Source: Ancylostoma caninum (lineage: Eukaryota; Nematoda; Chromadorea; Rhabditida; Ancylostomatidae). From it: 64,000 bases of DNA. Where the stretch lies: NCBI GenBank assembly GCA_037903475.1, contig JBAJFG010000298.1, positions 744,001 through 808,000 of the forward strand, read 5' to 3'. A model generated the notes under the pieces. That model saw nothing but the letters and a program-made list of their open reading frames with translations, had not been told where the DNA came from and did no database searches. Both the position numbers and the translations under genes were made by a program. Of this stretch, positions 57,325 to 64,000 are shown in pieces (the stretch's first letter is position 1; every line of letters begins with the position of its first letter).

Positions 57325-60300
57325 ATGAAGTGAGTTATTAGACCCAGATCTTTGTTGTAAGCTCAGTGGAACACTTCATTTCTTAGCCAGAGGGATAAAG
57401 AAAACGCAATAAGGGTCGTGCACGAGTTCATGAGCCATTTTTCCTACCTTTTTTCTGCTCGGTGGAACACTTCATTTCCTGGGACGTTTGTCTCGATGGA
57501 ATGTTCCTGCTGGGTGGAATTGTTGTGTGCCCCTAATCACTGGGGGGAAATGTTACATTGTGAAGCACAAGGAGAAGCATTATAATAGATGGAGTGCCTC
57601 TCCTTCACTGCTTCAATAGTAATTTGGTTGTTGTCATATCGGAAGTGCAACACTTGGGAGAGGTATGCTCGAAACGAAGAGTATGGCGTATATGCAGGAA
57701 GAACATAACTCCATTCAGAAATGGACAAACTTTGCCCTCTGTTGTTTCTACATGAGGTGAATACATCACTTTTTACGATATTTCACACTGGGCTAGTTAG
57801 AAAAATGTGGAACTTCCATATTTGAGAACCCGTGAAATTCGCTTTCTCCTCGCTTCAGTGGTCGTCAGCGCCTATTCGTTGGGAAGCCGACTGCTTCTTT
57901 TTGTTTCAGTATTCATTCCTAAATGTATGTCTTTTACTCTTTCCTCAGGCATTTTGCTGGACACTGCAAAACGCAAATGTACTTGCAGTTAACAGTTTCA
58001 TTTTTCGGATCATTTTCGAAAGTGGAGGATAGTTCAAGGAAATAATCCAAAAGAGCGCACTTGAATGCTTCGTTTCGGTAGGGAATTGTTTGAAAAGTTG
58101 ACCTTTTCACGGCAGGCCTGACCCTTCAAACAATATACACTAATACTTTAAATTATGTACTCTGGATACTGCAAATGCTGCCACATGATGAGCGCACACC
58201 TGCATAATAACAATGCCTAATATTTTGAAGTATTTTCGTCATTCATTGTTTGGTAAGCAAGTAAGTTTTAGCTCACTTTTTTGGTTTCACATTATTTCAT
58301 CTCACTGAGTGCTATACTTCCCAGAGTCAACAAATAATTTTAGAATAGATGTCGATGGACTGGAAGTTTACTTCCCTTATGATTACGTATATCCAGAGCA
58401 AGTGCTTTACATGCAAGAGGTCAAGAAGGCTCTCGATGCGCAGGTGAGAAAATACACCTGTTGCGATATTATTGCAACAAAGTTCCGTTCTTAAGGGACA
58501 CTGTCTTTTGGAAATGCCTTCCGGTACTGGCAAAACTGTCTCTTTGCTTTCGCTGGTGGTAGCATATATGCGAAAGTTTCCTGATCGCCTTGGTATTGTT
58601 GTTTTGTTCAACGTTTTCACAAGTTCTGAAGAGAATTTGACTTAGTTCTGTTCAGATAAACTAGTTTACTGCTCTCGCACCATCCCTGAGATCGAGAAAT
58701 GTGTAGAGGAATTGCGAGCGCTATACAAGTTCTACGAACGTCAAACGTCTGTGAGGATCTTTAGTGTTTATATTTTTATACTCGTCTCCAGCTTTGTAAT
58801 GCATTATCAGTAAAACAGATGCCACTAATAGTGCTATCCTAACAGCAATATGAGCTTTTGTTGGCCGCCCTATGTGACTCATTGTGATAGTTTTATGCCC
58901 AACCCTTCACTTCAGCCTTTCTCTTTGCACCTAAGCGCTGTGCACCAATTCGATCTACGTCGAGTTTTTGGTTGTCTTTTCTCGGCGGCTGTAACTAGTA
59001 TGCTCAGAGGAAGTCAACTCGCTTAGTTGTATTACGTTTTATTTAAGAATGCACCTCCAATGGTTGCTGTCGCAATGTCAGCAAGGAAGAATCTGTGCAT
59101 TAATGACTCAGTATGGCAACTTAGACAAGGTGGGCTGAGTGGCTTTCTGTACCTTTTCATGTTTTACAGTTGCATTTTCCATTTGTCCTCAAAAATTTTC
59201 GGAGAAAACATCTACCTGTTAAAATTCCGAGTGGAACTGAAATAATTTTCACTTTTGAAAAATATGCTTTTTCTCCAATTCTTCATTTTCTCCCCCGAAA
59301 AACAGTGATAGACAACATTTTGCACCTTCTGCTACCGACTAGAACTACCTTGTAAGGATCTATTGAATATGTGAGAAAAACATTAGTTGATTCTTTGATT
59401 TGCATCATGGTAGAGGAAAAGTCAGACCGAATACAGTGAGTTCTGTGAAATATGTCTTATAATGTCCAATTAACACAGGTTCGGCAGTCGATGGTGCCTG
59501 CCAGAAACTGACTGCCAGTTTTGTTCGCGCAAGGCGTCAGTTGGACCCTTCAATTCCATCTTGTTCGTTTTTTGAGACCTTCTCGGCTCAGCAACCTTTC
59601 TCCCTTCCAAGTGGCGTCTGGAATCTTGTAGGTGTTTCTGCCTTTCTTCCTTGGATTTACGTTCAAATCGAATTGTCCACATTGGTTTCCAGAATGATCT
59701 CAAGCAACTTGGACGTGAGCGTGGCCTCTGTCCGTATTTCGTAGCACGGGAAGCTATCAGGAATGCCACAATTGTAGTTTACTCATATCATTATATTCTC
59801 GACCCAAAAATCGCTGAGCTAGTCTCTAAAGACTTCAGCAGAAGGTAGATGTTCTTCACATTTTCTTTGAACAGATCTGTAACGCATTGATGCCTTATAA
59901 TCCCTCCTCTGAACGCTGCATTCTAGATCCTGCGTGGTGTTCGACGAAGCACACAATATTGATAACGTATGTATTGAATCCATGTCTATCACAATCTCCC
60001 AAAAGCAGATGGAGAAGGCCGCGCAAGAACTTGTCACGTATGTTGATTTCATGTCGGTTCATGGTTTAGTGGAAGTACTTTTATGTCTGTTTTCCCTGAA
60101 ATGTGATGTGAAGGTTCCGTTTACAGCCTGCTTTCTATTTCCATTTTAGGTTAGACTCTGCTGTGCAACGAATGAAGTCGGAAAACTCGGAAAGGCTGCA
60201 GAACGAGTACGAAAAGCTGGTGGAAGGATTAAGGAGGTAAATATGTATAGTCCGTTGCGCCAGACGGTGCGGGGAACTGCAACGTGTTCAGGGATGTGCG

Positions 60301-63300
60301 AAATAAAAAAAAATTATTTTCGTAAATAGTAAATTTTGGAAATCCGTCGTAAATCGTAAATCGTAACTGAGGATTCAAGTATCACTGATGTGATCCAGAA
60401 AATTTTGGTTCTTTCATAACAAATTTTGGAACTAGCTACTGCGACTGCTCGCACAGCTAGCTCCTGATAACATTATGACAAAGAAACAGCGTCTTTTTCA
60501 TTAGATATTTTTAGCCACCATCTAGTTCTAATTATTATTTGTCGCTGCGGAAGAGAAACCTCTCTTCAAAGTTGTCAGCGTTTCCGGACTCCATACTGTC
60601 CGTGGTTCTTTTTCCGTTCCAGCTGTATAATACATCCATCTGGGGTTGGTGAATTGCTACCATAGGGGCTTGGGGAGATAAAGCGCTGTTTTAGTAAATC
60701 GGCAGCCCCATCAAGTCACTTCATAGGGCACATATCCGGTGCCTCTGCTATTATCAGACTAAATTCAATGCATACTGCACCACAGAGAAGGAAGCAGGAT
60801 GCACAAAAGATAAGAATTATTCCTTGCACTCTGTCATCCTTGTTCATGACCACTATGAACTGACTTATAAGAGCCTAGTCGGGAAAATCTTTATGCACTA
60901 CATCATACTGCAAGTGAAATCAGTAGAACAAAGCAAAAGTTTTTGACGAACGACGGAGGCTTGGTAGTACATCTTGTACCCCATGCGATAGCTTAGCACC
61001 GTCAGGAAAAGTACAAGAATGCAACACTTGGTGCTCTTCTGGCACTTCACGGAAGCGACTGAAAGTCTTCTGTAGAGAAGACCTTCATGGTTGTGCCAGA
61101 TTATCTAAACAGAAGTCCCGAAACTGGACTTGGTATGAGTCGCTGCTCCTAAACAGTGGAAATCATGACCAAACTACGCGAATTCGCTGCTAATATTGTT
61201 GCGCAAAGTAAACTCAGACAAATCATGCATATTTATGTACATCCTTGGAACAAGCGCTATTGCGATGCTCGTCTCTTGTCGTTATTTACGAATTTGTTTC
61301 GAAATTTTGGTCATTTTTCGTAAACCGTAAATGAATTGCGAAAAATGGCCGTAAATCGTAATGGGTGAACGGTAAATCGTAATTCGCATATCCCTGATCA
61401 TTATGAGGGTAAATGGGGCGTTCGTTACCTGGCCATTGTGAATGGTGCATTCGATCAATGTATTTTTGCAGCCTGGTAACGCTCTATTTCCCCTCACAAT
61501 GATATTATTCCGTTATTATTACTAAGTATGTAGAGACGCGCTGCGACTCACGGCACCGTCTATCCTAACCAACCATCTGTGGATCACAGTTTCGGCTTGC
61601 TTTATTTGCAAAGCAATAATACTAGTTTTTTTTCCACATTTCTGATTTGTGAAGTGTTGTTAGCCATCAGCGTGTGTTATAGAACCGAGCAAGAAAGGGC
61701 TAATGATGAACGATTAGCGAATCCTGTGCTACCGGATGCAATTTTGCGGGAAGCTGTCCCGGGTTCTATCCGAACTGCCCAACACTTTGTGTTGTTCATG
61801 AAAAGAGTCGTCGAATATGTTCGCCATCGAATGCGCACCTCTCAGGTTAGCTACCCGTTGACATTTCGCTCGAATTAATGGTCTAGGTTTGATTTTCAGG
61901 TAGTTCTTGAAAGTCCTGCTGCATTTGTAAAGGATATTCAAGACAGAATGTACGTGGATCGGAAGCCTCTAAGGTACTTTTATGAGATTACATCGATAGT
62001 AATATATGAACAAATAGAAGTATTTTGATTCATCAAGGTTCTGTGCAGAACGACTTGACAATTTGACTCGTACGCTCGAGTTGGCAGACGTTTCCGATTT
62101 TCGGTGTTTGACCCGGATAGCCATACTTGCCACTCTTGTTAGCACTTATTCAAAGGTGATTGCATGTTTTTCTCTCATTATTTTGAAACTTCTCATTTAA
62201 CTAGTCTTTTCGGCTCTCCAAGTATTTTTTCTCAGCCTATAGATGGCTTTTGTTTAGGGATTTTCGCTCATAATTGAACCGGCCGAAGCCAGTCAACCGG
62301 CACAACTAACGCTTTCATGTATGGATGCTTCAATCGCTATTCGACCAGTGATGGAGCGCTTCCAAACGGTTTCGCCCACATTTTCATGCCATTCCCAATC
62401 TTGCCCAGTGACGTTACCTTTAGGTGGTAATTACCTCCGGTACCCTATCGCCTTTGGAGATGTACCCAAAGATTTTGGATTTTGATCCTGCTGTTATGGC
62501 AAGTCTTACGATGACCTTAGCGCGTCCATGTCTGAGCCCATTGGTCGTGGCGAGAGGTAATGACCAGGTATGGGCTATCTTAAGCAGGATCTTCAAGCAT
62601 TTTATGTATTGATTTCTTTAAAAGTAATTCGTATTTAATCTCGTCATACACCAGAGTTCCAGGTTGCAATGACGTCCCGCTTTGAGCAAAGAAGCGATGT
62701 TGCTGTCATTAGAAACTACGGCAATTTGGTTCTGGAAATGGCAGCTGTTGTCCCTGATGGAATGGTTGTGTTTTTCACCAGTTATGTTTACATGGAATCT
62801 GTAATAGCCGTCTGGTACGAGCAGGTATGGAGAAATCTGAATTTTTTGCTTGCTTTTTGTATGTGTCATTGCCGGCATGGTCCTTCTACAAACCATCAGA
62901 GAAATTATGGATAACTTCTTTAATCTTTAAGTCTTCTTCGGTACTTTTATGTAAGCAAAACTCTCTTTTGTCGCCCAAGAAAATTAATTATGAGAAGATT
63001 GAGGCTCCATTTTTTGAGCCTTGTAGATAGATAGAATGTTTGTGCATACAGATCTGAACACTCTGATCTGCGTTTAAACGATTATTTTCAGCATGTGATT
63101 GATGAACTGATGAAGTCGAAGCTCTTGTTTATTGAAACAAATGATGCCCTCGAAACCTCAGTTGCATTGGAGAAGTAATTTATCTGTATATACTAGATCT
63201 TCTAAGGATTGATCGCCTTGCGCATCGCATGTTTAGATATGTGGACGCATGTGATAGTGGTCGAGGCGCTTGCCTTTTCTCCGTTGCTCGTGGAAAAGTA

Positions 63301-64000
63301 TCAGAAGGCATTGACTTTAGTCATCATCTAGGTAGGCTTAAAATGTGGCAGTTACCATCAATTAACATTGTTTTTCTAATTTCTAGTTGTCATTATACTC
63401 TTTATCATAGGTCGTTGTGTCATTATGTTGGGTATTCCATATGTGTACACTGAAAGCCGCATTCTACGCGCGAGGCTAGAGTATCTCCGAGATCAATTCG
63501 GCATCAAGTTCGTCCATATTCAATTTGTGTTCCCCTTAATCTATAATTTCATTCATCAGCTGCATCATTTGTCAAACGCTGTCTCGTTAGCAGTCCGACA
63601 GTGACAATATGGAAAGCTCAGTCTAGTGAGGGTGCAGTAGTGCCGTAATTTGTAAGAGCCCAAGCCACCCTCTCTAAGTTTAATTGGCGCTGACATGTGG
63701 TTCGTGTTCGACAGACCTAGTTTATTGTCTTATATTTAGTTTTGCGCCAGCCTCATTTCAGTATACGCCCTTGAAATTACGGTACGATCATCTGCTAGCA
63801 GGACTGAACTTTTAATTTTGTCCGACAATGAAGCTGTGGATTCTTTATGTACAAATTATCAATGAAGGTGCACAGAATTCATGCTAACTCCAACGATTTC
63901 AGGGAAAATGACTTCCTCACATTCGACGCAATGCGGCACACAGCACAGTGTATGGGCCGCGCCCTCCGAGGAAAAACGGACTATGGGCTTATGATTTTTG
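57325..64000 (+). CDS. ERCC2: XPD/ERCC2, 5'-3' DNA helicase of TFIIH (3' end outside window)
   Basis: XPD is the iron-sulphur helicase of TFIIH, opening DNA in nucleotide-excision repair and bridging the CAK kinase. Coding exons: 57325-57329, 58344-58443, 58496-58592, 58656-58750, 59048-59129, 59479-59627, 59693-59844, 59927-60037, 60150-60236, 61683-61845, 61900-61973, 62038-62155, 62258-62368, 62424-62567, 62663-62824, 63092-63174, 63237-63331, 63411-63507 and 63903 onward; about 674 codons. Walker A is [11 protein letters not shown]. All four Fe-S cysteines are present (RKNLC, GAC, PSC, GLCPYF). Further motifs are [35 protein letters not shown] and motif [16 protein letters not shown]. The start uses ATG-AA followed by GTGAGT; joined to exon 2 it gives [12 protein letters not shown], which lines up with the family from residue 1. 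A start at 58309 without this exon is possible but less like the family. About 85 C-terminal residues are missing. Confidence 0.95.
60289..61396. mobile_element. hAT-like non-autonomous element in XPD intron 9
   Basis: The left end is CAGGGATGTGCGAAAT and the right end is the complement of CAGGGATATGCGAATTACG, 1108 bp apart. Subterminal regions carry repeated CGTAAATCG and TCGTAAATCGTAA words on both strands. The termini resemble those of the 91-bp element at 14199, but the flanking octamers differ (AACGTGTT and ATCATTAT), so no target duplication is preserved. No coding capacity recognised. Confidence 0.6.

Noticed and set aside
1..64000. tRNA genes and CRISPR arrays
   Set aside because: No B-box-like GGTTCGANTCC with a matching clover was found by eye, and the tandem repeats lack CRISPR-type constant repeats with unique spacers; the host is a eukaryote.

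Overview
The window is nuclear DNA from a nematode, most likely a clade V strongylid such as a hookworm. Four conserved animal genes lie on the plus strand. They are split into many exons of about 70-200 bp with canonical GT-AG introns, acceptors of the TTTCAG/TTTTAG type and an AT-rich background. The gaps between genes are filled with short terminal-inverted-repeat (TIR) elements and decayed retroelements. The phylum is inferred from gene structure, the repeats and a likely trans-splice site; I cannot name the species.

Layout. (1) 1-4842: 3' part of a TBC1D10-type Rab GTPase-activating protein, entering from the left edge. (2) 4843-35300: a 30-kb gene-poor stretch holding miniature inverted-repeat elements (PIF/Harbinger-like, hAT-like and several families ending in CTCAG), a 272-bp palindrome, minisatellites, a frameshifted Penelope-like retroelement with a GIY-YIG endonuclease (28160-29560), and a decayed BEL/Pao-like gag (29569-31089) whose 3' end also exists as a perfect 105-bp inverted copy. 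(3) 35322-44022: a complete 21-exon gene for NAA15, the auxiliary subunit of the NatA N-terminal acetyltransferase. A U6-like snRNA sequence lies antisense in one intron. (4) 44023-51200: more repeats. (5) 51205-56643: the catalytic gamma subunit of phosphorylase kinase (PHKG), 11 exons. (6) 57325-64000+: the TFIIH helicase XPD/ERCC2, 19 exons visible, leaving by the right edge with about 674 codons present.

The four proteins work in unrelated processes: membrane trafficking, co-translational N-terminal acetylation, glycogen breakdown, and transcription/DNA repair. There is no pathway cluster. NAA15, PHKG and XPD lie in the same orientation, and I recall these three as neighbours in C. elegans too, so this may be old linkage. 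PHKG and XPD are about 0.7 kb apart. NAA15 and PHKG are about 7 kb apart, too far for a compact operon.

Points most worth a second look: a PHKG intron whose donor reads TTGAGT instead of GTGAGT; a probable GC-AG intron in NAA15; an XPD start codon on a five-base coding exon; a U6-like gene with a changed ACAGAGA box but a compensated 5' stem; an in-frame 20-codon repeat at 32.6-32.9 kb; and a group of otherwise unlike TIR elements that share CTCAG ends and often TA target duplications.
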